Assembly (NCBI GenBank): GCA_021401465.1
Contig: JADDMT010000154.1
Coordinates: 1 to 59,661, forward strand
Direction of reading: 5' to 3'
Origin: Teratosphaeria epicoccoides
Taxonomy: Eukaryota > Ascomycota > Dothideomycetes > Mycosphaerellales > Teratosphaeriaceae
Length of the DNA stretch: 59,661 nucleotides
Positions 44,589 to 55,919 of the stretch are shown one piece after another (the stretch's first letter is position 1; each line of letters starts with the position of its first letter). A model generated the notes under the pieces. That model searched no databases. It was not told the origin of the DNA and saw only the letters and a list, made by a program, of their open reading frames with translations. The position numbers and the translations under genes were made by a program.

Positions 44589-46085
44589 TTAGCGACTACT
44601 AGTTAGGGGCTTCCTGACCGAACCTGAAGCAGGAGAGTCTTTCTTGTTACGGTCCGCTAGGAACCGCCTACCTACACGGGGTCTACTAAACACCCCGAAG
44701 CGACTATGAGTAACAGGGGTAGCAACGCCACGAAGAGAGGCTAGCATCTTCGTCTTTAGTAGGTTGCGAGGGAGCTCGTCTTTAGAGCCTATAGTAGCCA
44801 GAGAACTAGCGACACCCTTACTGCGCCTAGTCGCGACGACTACCTCATCCTTAGCATCAGAAGGCGAAGAGACTCGAGCGCGCTTGCGGCTGTTGCGCTC
44901 GGCCCTCGAGATCATCTTGCGCTTCTTGACACGAGTGTCGACTACATCATCGGACTCGGTGTCTCCCTTAGGCGTAACTAGTGCGGTGACACTACGGCGC
45001 GAAGGGATCACGTTAGGACCGAAGGTATCCTGAACGTCGTCATCCTCCTCATCCTTAAAGATCTGGCCTAGAGGCTTGTGCCTTAGCGTCTTGACGGACG
45101 TAGTGCGGGTCGCAAGCGGGGAAGGCTCGGCTTCCTCGTCGCTGACCTCAATTTCGGCCCTGGCCCTCTTCTTCTTCTTAGATAGTAGCGTCAAGGCGGC
45201 GTAGGCGGCAGCGCTACAATGTGTTAGCTATACGCACGCGACAGGATTCGAGTAAGTAACTTACGGCTTAGTCCTCAGGACCGGCTTAGAGGCAGGCTGC
45301 CTCTCGGTACGGCGCTAGGGCGTGGCCTTAGTGGCAGGAGCGGTGAATTGCTTAATGACCTTCTTGTAGATCATCCGCGTCTTAAAGTCATCGTCAATAG
45401 AGGCAAGGGCCCCGAGTTGCTAACGCTGACGGCTAGTCGGATATTTCTCGACGCTAACGTTAGCCTAGCGGAGAGAGTCAGCATTCATACTTAGAGGGTA
45501 CCTGCACTATATACGTACTATGGCGAAGGTCTCGACCCTAACGGTTAGCACCTTCAAGATCTTCTAGACTAAGTCTGCGATTAGACCTAGACAAACGTTT
45601 TCGCCTGTTAGCAGAGAGTCGAAGCGAACGCTGCCATGAGAACGGTTAGTAGTCGCGGTGAAGCACGAGAGGGCGCCAAGCAGGTAGGCGAGTGCCTCGC
45701 GGTACTTAGCCTGTAGCCTGTTCATAGTCAGAGTGCCTTTAGCAATCCCCTTGTTGCGCGTACTCTAGAAGTCATCGATGTTACGGCAGAGCTAGTTATA
45801 CTCGCTGTACACCTCTTCAGGGAGGTCTTAGCATTTTTGATGCTTGCTATTACAGTTGACACAATTGCGGTAGACACTGCCCTTATTAAACCCGCTGACG
45901 TAGATCTCGGCTACGCTTCGGTTAGTACAAGTCACGCATACCTCGCGGGTAGGGGACGCCTTACTAACACGCGGAGGAGAGATGTATGCAGCTTGGCTAC
46001 TAAGGTTGTCAAGGCATTGTCGACATGAGCGACGATCGCGGGCAGAGCGAGTAGTGTCGAACTTAGTCTGCAGCACATAAGCCAT
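44589..46085 (-). pseudogene. Family B antisense ORF, B3 reference copy
   Basis: 498 codons plus TAA (44589-44591), with ATG at 46083-46085 (MAYVLQTKFD). Residues ~18-86 hold Cys pairs: CRQC at ~22, CVTC at ~51, then RNCVNCNSKHQKC at ~74-86, which looks like a compact zinc-binding module. Then comes DLPEEVYSEYN and a ~200-residue middle part (MNRLQAKYREALAYLLG; GENVCLGLIADLV). The last 201 residues (44589-45194) are fully open and basic/Ser-rich: KKKKRARAEIEVSD, acidic DEEDDD, KKRKMISRAERNSRKRARVS, a likely nuclear-localisation type composition. It converges on gag-pol with 140 bp between stops. About ten RIP stops lie in the N-terminal ~300 codons. I know no named family; expression from its own promoter is likely. 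Confidence 0.8.
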
Positions 46086-46883
46086 TATAGCTAAGACGGG
46101 TTAATTGATCTTGATTGATTGATTAAAGAAGAAGGAGCTCTAGTACGGACCCGCAGACATAGCAAGGCGCAAGCTAAGCGAAGTAGGAGTAGAGGTCGAT
46201 GTTAGTGTCTTAGAACAGGAAAGTTTAGGAAGCGACGAGGTTTTTATACCCTCTGACAGCCCCCCTATTGCCTACTGCAACCGTTAAGCTAGTGACTCGA
46301 ACTAAATGCGTAGAGTACCTGCCTTTAGTTGACTTACAAGGGGACCGAATAATGCAATAACGGATAACGCGGCTGTCACGCATGTGCGCTGACCGCACTC
46401 GTGCTAGCCTACTAGCATGGAAATGTGGCGAGGCCCGCGCTAGGAGCGCGCTCCTGCCGTTTCGAGCGGCGCGCGCAGAGCGTCCGCGCACTTTCCTACT
46501 ACCCCGAGGTTCTGCGACATGTTCTTCACGGTCACGACTAAATAGGGACGGCTAAGCTACTTGGCGAGGCCGGCGCGTATGCTCGCCCTATAATTTCAAG
46601 GATTAACCAAAGTACGTACTTGTAGTTTCCTGATATCTCGATCTGCATGTAAAGCGAAGGTGTTACGAAGCCGCCTAACATGTAACAGATTAAAACCCGC
46701 CTGAGTTAGTAGCCTCCGCCCCGCACTCGCTACGAAGGTGTTAAGGTGTACGCATGACACATGTTACGCAGGCTATCTACCTATTTACCCTTGCGCGGTG
46801 TAAGCGTGCTACATCCTGTACCCTATATGTTCCGCGTGCGTCACTTAGTGAGGCTAGGGACATCCTCATAGGAGGAGGGGCAG
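46086..46883 (-). promoter_or_regulatory. Promoter and leader of the antisense gene (B3), purine tract
   Basis: Non-coding ~800 bp. TATAAAAA at 46248-46241 (minus strand) lies 163 nt upstream of the antisense start, in GGG-TATAAAAA-CCTCGTCGC. The leader contains TTAATCAATCAATC just before the start. At the far end AGGAGGAGGGGCAG (46870-46883) directly precedes the 3' LTR and serves as plus-strand primer tract for the retrotransposon. Palindrome-like CACGCATGTGCG lies near 46376-46388. Confidence 0.7.
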
Positions 46884-47243
46884 TGATACGGTTGATACTA
46901 GGGGACCATTTAAACCGCATGGGTTCTAATGGCCGCCCTTGGCATGCAGTGACCCTGCCACATATGGCAAGGGGGTCCTTCGTACATACGTTAGCTCGTA
47001 TGTCGTCTAAGTAGGATCAGTTGTCAACGTAGGACGCCCCCACGTCGCTGACCCTACGGTACCCCTACGGGGTTAGGCTCGGACATGCTTTCCCTAATTG
47101 AGGAGCGTCGGGGGTTATAAGCACCCTTAGCGCTACCTCTGCAATAAGCAGAAAGCAGCGCTGTCTTGTACCTACTAAAAGGTCGGATTACTCTGTCACA
47201 CTGCGAGATATTTTCATATCATATAGCACATACATCTATATCA
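46884..47243 (+). repeat. B3 3' LTR (360 bp)
   Basis: Same ends as the 5' LTR. It differs from it at seven positions, all transitions (for example TTGAACC/TTAAACC, GTAACC/GTGACC, GCCCCT/GCCCCC, ACAGTACC/ACGGTACC), and lacks one AC dinucleotide. Confidence 0.95.
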
Positions 47244-47324
47244 CCAAGTCAGACGAGTAGGTAAGTAAGCTAAGTAACACAAGTTACTTGGTCTACTTAG
47301 GGCCTTGATTTTCGAGACGTAGTG
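47244..47324 (+). repeat. Target duplication CCAAG and rest of unit R
   Basis: CCAAG (47244-47248) is the right target duplication of B3. The following sequence GTCAGACGAGTAGGTAAG... through TTTTCGAGACGTAG is the reverse complement of 25159-25235, the end of spacer unit R. It joins family A sequence at about 47324 over the shared letters GA(T/C)GTAG. Confidence 0.85.
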
Positions 47325-47997
47325 CTAGGGTTACTATGGCTAAGAAACGCTAACCCCTACCTCGACTAGAAGAATAAGAGGATCTAGTTCCTAGAACTCT
47401 CAAGATTAATACCTCTACCTGTAGTACACGACATACTAGGCAAGATCGAAATATGTGCTATGACTTCAAGCAAGATAGTCGCTGCCATTAAGGATCCAGA
47501 ACAGGAAGTACACGTCCTATAGGTCAAAGCAACGCAATCTGAAGTCGAAGTTAAGTTTACTGTTCCTAATGAATATAAGGAGTTTGCTACCCTTTTCGAG
47601 GAAGAACCTAACTAAGAGGCTCTGCTAGAACACTAGGAGTAGGACTACAGGATACCCTTACTCCTAGGCAGGATGCTAACGAAGCAACTAGTTTGCCTAT
47701 TATTAGTAGCGAAGCTAGAGATTCTCTGGAAATACCTAGAAGACAACCTCTAGAAGGGCTTTATCCGTAAGTCGTAGTTACTAGCAGGGTATCTAATCCT
47801 GTTTGTCCCTAAGGGGCAAGACGACTAGCAACTTTGCGTAGATTATCGTAGATTAAACGACATCACGATAAAGAACAGTTATCCGCTTCCTTTACTCTCA
47901 GAGTTACAGGATTGCCTACAAGGAGTAGTATAGTTCTTAAAGTTTGACATACTAGGAGCGTATAATCGAATTCGAATTAAGGAAGGCAAAGAATAGA
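47325..47997 (+). pseudogene. Family A pol, protease to RT start (A4, left part)
   Basis: Collinear with 11970-11290 of A2 (reverse strand). It encodes the end of the protease region and the start of reverse transcriptase (LFVPKGQDD, LCVDYRRLNDITIKNSYPLP, FDILGAYNRIRIKEGKE). Everything 5' of it is missing. The last five bases ATAGA (47993-47997) are the B4 target duplication; the frame resumes at 55925. Confidence 0.85.
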
Positions 47998-48357
47998 TAA
48001 TATAGATATATATGCTATATGATATGAAAATATCTCGTAGTATGACAGAGTAATCCGACCTTTTAATAGGTACAAGACAGCGCTGCTTTCTGCTTATTAC
48101 AGAGGTAGCGCTAAGGGTACTTATAACCCCTGACGCCCCTTAATTAGGGAAAGCATGTCTAAGCCTAACCTCGTAGGGGTACTATAGGGTTAGTAACGTA
48201 GGGATGTCCTACGTCGACCATTAATCCTACTTAGACGACATACGAGCTAATGTATGTACGAAGGACCCCCTTGCCATGTGTAGCAGGGTCACTACATGCT
48301 AAGGGTAGGCATTAGAACCTATGCGGCTCTAATAGCCCCCTGGTATTAACTGTATCA
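47998..48357 (-). repeat. B4 3' LTR
   Basis: Full 360 bp, reading TAATATAGATAT... to ...TAACTGTATCA on the plus strand, with the CTACCCCTCCTCC primer tract next to it. Confidence 0.93.
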
Positions 48358-49155
48358 CTACCCCTCCTCCTATGAGGATGTCCCTAGCCTTACTAAGGAA
48401 TACACGCGGAACATATAGGGTACGGGATATAGCACGCTTATACTACGCAAGAGTAAATAGGTAGATAGCCTATGTAACATATGTTATACACATACCTTAA
48501 CACCTTTGTAGTAAGTATAGGGCAGAGGCTACTAACTTAGGCGGGTTTTAATCTGTTACATGTTAGGCAGCTTTGTAATACCTTCGCTTTACATGCAGAT
48601 TAAGATATCAGGAAACTATGAGTACGTACTTTAGTCAATCTTTGAAATAGTAGGGCAAGTATACGCGCTAGCCTTGCTAAGTAGCTTAGCTGTCCCTATT
48701 TAGTCGTAACTATGAAGAACGTGTTACAGAACCTCAGGGTAGTAGGAATATACGCGGACGCTCTACGCGCACTACTTAAAACAGCAGGAGCGTACTCCTA
48801 GCGCGGGTCTCGCCATGTTTTCATGCTAGTAGACTAGCACGAGTATAGTTAGCGTACATGTGTAACAGCCGCGTTATCTGTTCTTGCATTATTCGGTCCC
48901 CTTGTAAGTTAACTAAAGGCAGGTACTCTGCGCATGTAGCTCGAGTCACTAGCTTAACGGCTGCGGTAGTTAACAGGAGGGCTGTTAGAGGGTATAAAAA
49001 CCTTGCTGCTTTCCTAAACTTCCTGTTCTAAAACACTAACATTAACTTCCGCTTCTATTTTGCTTAGCTTGCGCCTCGCCGTGTCTACAGGTCTGAACTA
49101 GAGCTCCTTCTTCTTCAATTAATCAATTAAGATCAATTGACTTATCTTAGCAATA
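48358..49155 (+). promoter_or_regulatory. Antisense promoter/leader (B4)
   Basis: Homologous to 46086-46883. TATAAAAA at 48993-49000, 163 nt before the antisense start at 49156. Otherwise non-coding. Confidence 0.65.
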
Positions 49156-51100
49156 ATATCTTATATGCTACAGACTAAGTTCGACGCTACTCGCTCTGCC
49201 CGCGACTGTCGCTTATGTCGACAATGCCTTAACAACCTTAGTAGCCAAGCTACATACATCTCTCCTCCGCGTGTTAGTAAGGTGTCCCCTACCCGCGAGG
49301 TATGCGTAGCTTATACTAACTAAAGTGTAGCTAAGATCTATGTCAGCGGATTTAATGAGGGCAGTGTCTACTACAATTGTGTTAACTGTAATAGCAAGCA
49401 TCAAAAATGCTAAGACCTCCCTGAAGAGGTGTATGGCGAGTACAACTAGCTCTGCTATAACATCGATGACTTCTAGAGTACGCGTAATAAGGGGGTTACT
49501 AAAGGTACTCTAACTATAAACAGGCTATAGGCTAAGTACTACAAGGTACTTGCCTACCTACTTAGCGCTCTCTTGTGCTTTACCGCGACTACTAACTTGT
49601 CATAAGGGTAGGTGCCGATAGCAGGAAGGTAACTAGGTATTAGACTTGTAGAGCTGTGAAGAATATCGACAATAGCAATTATCCTTGTAACTGACTATCC
49701 CCTAGGGAAAGGGAATTGAATTAAGCACGAAGCATCTAACTGCCTATCCTAAAGCCATCCCTATATACTAGAGAGACAGAGCAGCTCTGTTAGATCTGTC
49801 GATAGATCCGACAGATCTATGTCTATAGATCTATAGACTAACCCTACAGATCTAAGGGTCTATTATCCCATGACAGATCCCTTCTTCCTTGTAGGCCTAT
49901 AGATCTGTAGACTAACCCTACAGATCCTTTCTCCTATGACTATGCCTATGACTTATAGTACTCCTATAACTATACTATGACTTATAGCACTTAGGACCCT
50001 CATGATCCTGAAACCTACAGTACTCCTGACACTCATGACATAACTGTTCTCATAGTAGTGTTCGCTTTAACTCTCTACTAACAGGCGAAAACATTTGTCT
50101 AGGTCTAATTGCAGACTTAGTCTAGAAGATCTTGAAGGTGCTAACTATTAGGGTCGAGACCTTCGCTATAGTACGTATATAGTATAGGCACCCTCTAAGT
50201 GTAAATGCTAAGTTTCTCCGCTAGGCTAATGTTAGCGTTAAGAAATATCCGACTAGCTGCTAGCGTTAGCAACTTAGGGCCCTTGCCTCTATTAACAATG
50301 ACTTTAAGACGCGGATGATCCGCAAGAAGGTTATCAAGCAATTCACTGTTCCTGCCGCTAAGGCTACGCCCTAGCGCCATACTAAGAGGCAGCCTGCCTC
50401 TAAGCCGGTCCTAAGGACTAAGCCGTAAGTTACTTACTCGAATCCTGTTGCGTGTATACAGCTAACACATTGTAGCGCCGCCACTTACGCCGCCTTGACG
50501 CTGCTATCTAAGAAGAAGAAGAAGGCTAGGGCCGAAATTAAGGTTAGCGACAAGGAAGCCGAACCTTCCCTGCTTGCGATCTGTACTACGTCCGCCAAGA
50601 CGCTAAGGTATAAGCCTCTAGGCTAGATCTTTAAGGATAAGGAGGATGACAACGTCTAGGATACCTTTAGTTCTAACGTAATCCCTTTGCGCTATAGTGT
50701 CGCTATACTAGTTACGCCTAAGGGAGACACTAAGTCTAATGATGTAGTTAACACTTGTGTTAAGAAGCGTAAGATAATCTCGAGGGCTAAGCGTAACAGC
50801 CGTAAGTACGCCTGAGTCTCTTCGCCTTCTAATGCTAAGGATGAGGTAGTTGTCGCGACTAGGTGCGGTAAGGATGTCGCTAGCTCTCTAGCTACTATAG
50901 GCTCTAAAGACGAGCTCCCTTACAACCTACTAAAGAAGAAGATGCCGGCCTCTCTTCGTAGCGTTACTACTCCTGTTACTCATGGTCGCTTCAGGGTGTT
51001 TAGTAGACCCCGTGTAGGTAGGCGGTCCCTAGTAGACTATAACAAGAAAGACTCTTCTGCTTCGGGTTTAGTCAGGAAGCCCTTAACTAGTAGTTACTAA
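49156..51100 (+). pseudogene. Family B antisense ORF, copy in B4 (split by solo LTR)
   Basis: Start codon mutated to ATA (49156-49158) and TAA at 51098-51100. Subtracting the solo LTR and one TAACT duplication (448 bp) leaves exactly 1,497 nt. Cys-pair region, middle and basic tail as in B3, but with more stops (for example TAG in the MISRAER region replaced). The insertion falls within the TATTN(R/C) part of the middle region. Confidence 0.75.
49598..50040 (-). repeat. Solo family A LTR (A3)
   Basis: 443 bp with intact ends TGTCATAAGGG and ACTCATGACA, flanked by TAACT on both sides (49593-49597, 50041-50045). A solo LTR is the product of recombination between the two LTRs of a full element. 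It is shorter than other copies because one GATCTGT...ACAGATC hairpin unit is missing (around 49920). Confidence 0.95.
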
Positions 51101-51240
51101 GCATTAGCTACGAAGCTAATCCGAGCATGTCTCTTATTCTCCTTGGGTTTTTTCTAGGTGTGCCTTTAGGCATTAATGATGTATAAGTAGGGCGTTTGCT
51201 TCTTGTTATTACTTCGCGCGTTATACACTACATACATGTG

Positions 51241-54200
51241 TTAAGAATTCTGCTCTGAAACTCTTATCTTCTTACGAATCGACCTTCTTAAGCCCTACTT
51301 ATGCCTCCTCTACTCTTCGAATTCACGAATAGCTTCTAGAGCGTTCTTATAGTCTTCGGCTAGAACCTATTATGTGTACTTAGGTAAGTATCCTTTCTAC
51401 TTTACTAGATAGCACGTTACGCCTTTACGCCGCATACTATCCTTAATACCCTCGACTTCCTACTCTTCCTTCTCTTCTGCTACTAGCATTAGGTCCGCAG
51501 GCTCTTCGCCCTCGCGCTGTACCTATAGTTCGAGTAGAGATACGTAGAAGACATTATGCACATAATACGACAATAGTGACGATAGCTAGTACGCCTGCGA
51601 GCCTATTACGTCGCGTATCTAGAAGGGTCCGACGAACCTTAGCGTCATCTTCTTACTTAGAAGTTTCAGCTTAAGATTCTTCGTTAATAGTAATACCTTC
51701 GTACTAACCGCGTACTACATTAGTTTAGCACAGGCGTTATTATGTTTAATCTAGGATTCTGAGGCCTTTTTCTAGTGTTCTATTAGCACTAAATGTACCT
51801 TACGCATACGCTGCGCTAATTCCGCGGCGGCTAGCACCCTCTCCTTAGAAGACTCGTCCTAAGGTAGTTCTAGGTATATTTCCGGACTAAAGCCATAAAG
51901 AATCTAAAATAGCGACATGTACATAGTAGCATACACGCTATTATTAACTGCAAATTCCGCTATAGGGATTACGTTAGCCTAGGCATCCTAGTTCTTAGCG
52001 TCGGTTCTCGCTCTTGTAACTGCTAAATAAGTCTCGAGACTTCTTTAAAGGGTTCTTTAGACATTACATGCTTACTACATGTAAGCTAGTTAACTACCGC
52101 ATAGATCGAGCTAGACACGGTCGCTATAACTGCCAGGTAGGAGGATTCGTCGCTAGCAGAGGCTATGAGGCCCTATTAGACCCGTAGTTGACCTACAAGA
52201 GGAGCTAACGACAGGTCGCTACCCTAAACTACAAGCTTCGTTTGCAGCGTAGAGAGAAGCTGTTAGTTACCCTACTCCCTAGTATTGTAGTCTAGTCGTC
52301 GCGAAGGACTGTTAGCTAGATTCGTCTTTCTAGAACAATGCTAGATAACGAAGTCAAGGCTAGCGAGGAAAGTCGCCTACCTTGCTTGCTAACTACTTAG
52401 CTGCTTTATGCCTATGAAGCTGCAAAGGTTGTTATAGTTAGTAAGTACCTTAATAGGGTACGCTACACCTTCGAGGTAGTGTTAGTACTCCTTAAAGCTA
52501 TTAACAATAGCTAAAAGCTCTTAGTCGTAAGTCTCGTAGTTAAGCTTAGCGCCCTGCATCTTCCGTAACTAGAAGGTAATTAGGTACTATTACGTACTAC
52601 CTTTATGCGACTAGAGCTGCAATATAATTACGGCTATTACGAATTTTAAAGCATTAGTCTCTATTCGGATCTTTGTAGTAGGGTCAAAGTGCCAAAGTAT
52701 AGGCGTAGTTTAAAAAGCTGCTTTAAGTTCAGAGAAAGCTTTACTCTAGGCCTCCTCCTAAGGCACTATCCCTAGCTTTTTTCCTTAAATCGCGCCCTTT
52801 GTAAGGGCCGTGAGAGGAGCAACGATCTTCGAGTAGGATCGTATGAATCTACAATAGAAATTAGTAAATCCTAGGAACACCTGTACTTCTTAGAGAGTAG
52901 TTAGCTATAGCTACTCTGTAATTACAGACACCCTTTAGTCATCTATGATGACTCCTTCTATAGAGACGATGTATCCAAGAAACTTAATCCTATCTGTCAG
53001 GAATGAGCACTTCTTTAGGTTTACATATAGAGCGAACATATAGAGCCATTTAAGTACTATCCTTAGATGCCGAATATGCTCTTCCTTCAAGTTAGAGTAG
53101 ACTAGTATATTGTCTAAATATACTACGTAGCAGGTGTTAACGAGGCCGGCTAGGGCCTAGTTAATATACACTTAGAACGTTACTAGTACGTTAGTTAAGC
53201 TAAATAGCATTACTGTATACTTAAAGTGTCTATACTACGTTCAGAACGTAGTCTTCTACTCGTCGCCCTTTCGGATTAGTATCTAGTAGTAGGCGTCCTT
53301 TAAGTCGATAGACAAGAAGATAGCGGCGCGACTAAGGCAGTCAAGCGTTTCGCTAATAAGTAGTAGGGGGTAGCGGTTCTTCTAAGTTACTACGTTAAGG
53401 CCCCTATAGGTAACGCATAGGCGGAGCGTGTTGTCCTTCTTTAGGACAAACATAACTAGCGCTCTAGCCTTGCTGTCGCTTCGTCAGATCTACGCGTTTC
53501 TTTGCGCCTTGTAGAGATAGTCTCGAAGTGTTTCAAGCTACGATTCTGACATAGGGTACAGAGGTTAATGCGGAGGATTATAACCCTCCTTAAGGTTAAT
53601 CGCATGTTCCGCGTCTAGGGCCTAGGCATAGGCCGCAGCCTCTACGTCAAAAATATCGGCGTATTCCTCTAACTTAGGCAGAAGGGTAACGTCTTCCTTT
53701 ACGTTCTATATGTAGACCGCATATATACATTAGACCTTCTTCATGTCCTTGTAGAAGCTATGTGCGTCACGCATCCTTACTATAGGAACTTTGCCTATAG
53801 AGCCGTAGAACTAATTGTTAGTAGCTCTATTAACAACGACTCCCTACTTGTAGCGCTAAGGGCGGCTAAGTAGGAGCTCCTTATTAAGAACGTCTTTAGC
53901 GTAGAAGACTTCGTTAGTCTTGCGCACTTCTCCTGAGGAGTCCGCGAGTTAGAGGCGCACGTTATACACGCCTCGAGCCGCTACGCCTTCGCCCTAAAAG
54001 GACTTCATAGTAGGCAGCAGGGCTCCTAGGATTAGCTTTTAACCGAGCCATACAATTACCTGCTAGGGTATTACGTTAACCTCCGCAAGGTCGTCTAACA
54101 TATAGTCTACTAGCTTAAGCGAGCTATTAACTCGGACCGTACTAGATAGGCGCTAGGCAGGCCACGAGTCTACACTATTAGTAACAGACAGCTTAGATAC

Positions 54201-55508
54201 CCGTAGTAGCTATTCGGTTGTCTTAGGCTTGTCCTTCTTTTGCCTCCCCTCTAGGAAGGTTTCAGATACCTTGCTTACCTTCTTCCTATTACTTCGTTTA
54301 GGATAGCAAGCTGCCTAGTAGTCCCTCGCTCTACAGATGTAGCAGCTACTTAGAGGCTTCTCGCTACTATCTTTAGGCTTAGAGGGCTTGCTCCTCTAGA
54401 ATGAACTACCGCGTTAGACATGACCCTTAGGGCGCTTGTAATAGCGGCCCTTTAGTAGGTCCTTAGGGCTTAGACGCTTATTATCCTTGCCGCCTAATTT
54501 TCTATTTCGCTTCAAGGTAATCTCCATACGTGTTACAAGGGACATAAGGTCTTGCCGAGTTGTCAGAAGTTTATGAAAAGTCATGATTATGTTCTGAAGA
54601 TTGTCATCAAGTTTAACAAGTAGGTACTATATGCGTTACGTCTTAGTATAGGGTAGCATCTGTCTCTCGAGTGTAGCGAGGTAGGTAGCGAAGCTAGAGG
54701 TAGTTTGTCCCTTCCCCTGCTTAGCCTTCTTATACTCGACAGACATAGTAAGGGCGCGGTTCCCTAGATCCTTAACCTAGTCGACATAGAACGAGCAAAA
54801 GTCCGCCTATGTATACGTTCTGTCGTAGACCTGCATAAAGTCATACTGCTTATGCTAATTATTACGAGGTTCTTTATCCTCTTTAAGCTACATTACACTA
54901 AAGGCGACTTGTTCGCCCTCTATAGAATATCTGCGTAGGTTAAGCATAAAAACTTCCTTACATGCCTGCAAGAAAGTTCGAGCCTCCTTTAAGGTGTCTC
55001 CCTTAAACGGCTTTAGGTTGCGTGTGTTACGACTACCTCCTAGTTAGCCTACTATGGCCCCAAATTTAGGCACTAGATTTGCAGGCACACGCGGAGGGTC
55101 TACGCCTACTAGTATGTTGTCTTCGCGGGTCCCTAGCGTAAAATCTCGCTAGATTTCTTCATCTACTAGTTCATTAGTACCGCTTATGGCGACGTCTTCG
55201 TTGTCCTCGCTGTTGTCGCTACTAGAAGCAGTATAGCTCTAGCTCTAGTTTGTAAGGTAGTTCGCAACCTAATCGACAATCATGGCTATAAGGGCTAGGT
55301 TAATAGTCAGGGTTAGCTGCGGTCCCTATGCAGGGGGCCTATTACCTTGTCCGCTACATAATTAGCCTCTAGCAGAACTGTCGCTTAATGTAGTGTCGCT
55401 CGCAAGGGGTGCTTCTACAGGCTAGTTACTTAGGCTAGCTTCGCTATCGCGGGCACTCGGGATAGCGCTCGCTACGCGTTAGTTACGAGTACGTAGTACT
55501 CTAGACAT
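51241..55508 (-). pseudogene. Family B gag-pol (B4), integrase deleted
   Basis: ATG at 55506-55508, stop (TGA now TAA) at 51241-51243. It is 697 bp shorter than in B3: about 52000 joins sequence that in B2 flanks 16865 and 17563. The missing part contains the integrase zinc finger and catalytic core; since 697 is not a multiple of three, the frame also shifts. The CCHC knuckle keeps CYIC (about 54330). It still has Gag, protease, RT, RNase H and chromodomain. The copy could not have integrated on its own after the deletion. Confidence 0.88.
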
Positions 55509-55559
55509 ATCGTAGTATTCTCTGCTAGACTACAAAGCAGGTAGGGGAGAAAGCAGAAC

Positions 55560-55919
55560 TAATATAGATATATATGCTATATGATATGAAAATATCTCGT
55601 AGTATGACAGAGTAATCTGACCTTTTAATAGGTACAAGACAGCGCTACTTTCTGCTTATCGCAGAGGTAGCGCTAAGGGTGCTTATAACTCCTGACGCCC
55701 CTTAATTAGGGAAAGCATGTCCGAGCCTAACCCCGCAGGGGTACTATAAGGTCAGCGACATAGAGACGTCCTACGTCGACTATTAATCCTACTTAGACGA
55801 CATACAAGCTAACGTATATACGAAGGACCCCCTTGCTATGTGTAGCAGGGTCACTACATGCTAAGGGTAGGCATCAGAACCTATGCGGCTCTAATGGCCC
55901 CCTAGTATCAACTATATTA
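55560..55919 (-). repeat. B4 5' LTR
   Basis: 360 bp, TAATATAGATAT... to ...AACTATATTA; followed by ATAGA. The adjacent GTTCTGCTTTCT (55559 downwards) is the primer site as in B3. Confidence 0.93.

Larger units (their letters stand above)
39075..47243 (+). mobile_element. Complete family B Ty3/Gypsy element B3
   Basis: 8,169 bp with both LTRs, primer sites, a single gag-pol frame, an antisense ORF and a perfect 5-bp target duplication. It is the least RIP-mutated copy and therefore the reference for the family. Its LTRs differ by seven transitions, no transversions and one 2-bp indel, so it is recent compared with the others. Order: 5' LTR, PBS, gag-pol (+), antisense gene (-), promoter/leader, purine tract, 3' LTR. 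Confidence 0.95.
47998..55919 (-). mobile_element. Family B copy B4, inserted in A4
   Basis: Complete ends: LTRs 47998-48357 and 55560-55919 (360 bp each), target duplication ATAGA at 47993-47997 and 55920-55924. The antisense ORF on + is split by solo LTR A3. gag-pol on - lacks about 697 bp of integrase near 52000. It interrupts the RT gene of A4 next to the KEGKEWKTTF-like block. Confidence 0.95.

Noticed and set aside
44764..45033. 89-codon plus-strand frame inside the antisense ORF
   Set aside because: Shadow of the minus-strand frame, which has the coherent domain pattern and is conserved in four copies.
46754..47014. 86-codon frame across the B3 3' LTR start
   Set aside because: Crosses the LTR boundary and lacks any conserved domain; chance open frame.
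49598..50040. Solo LTR as an independent small transposon
   Set aside because: Matches the family A LTR end to end with TAACT duplication; simple LTR-LTR recombination explains it.
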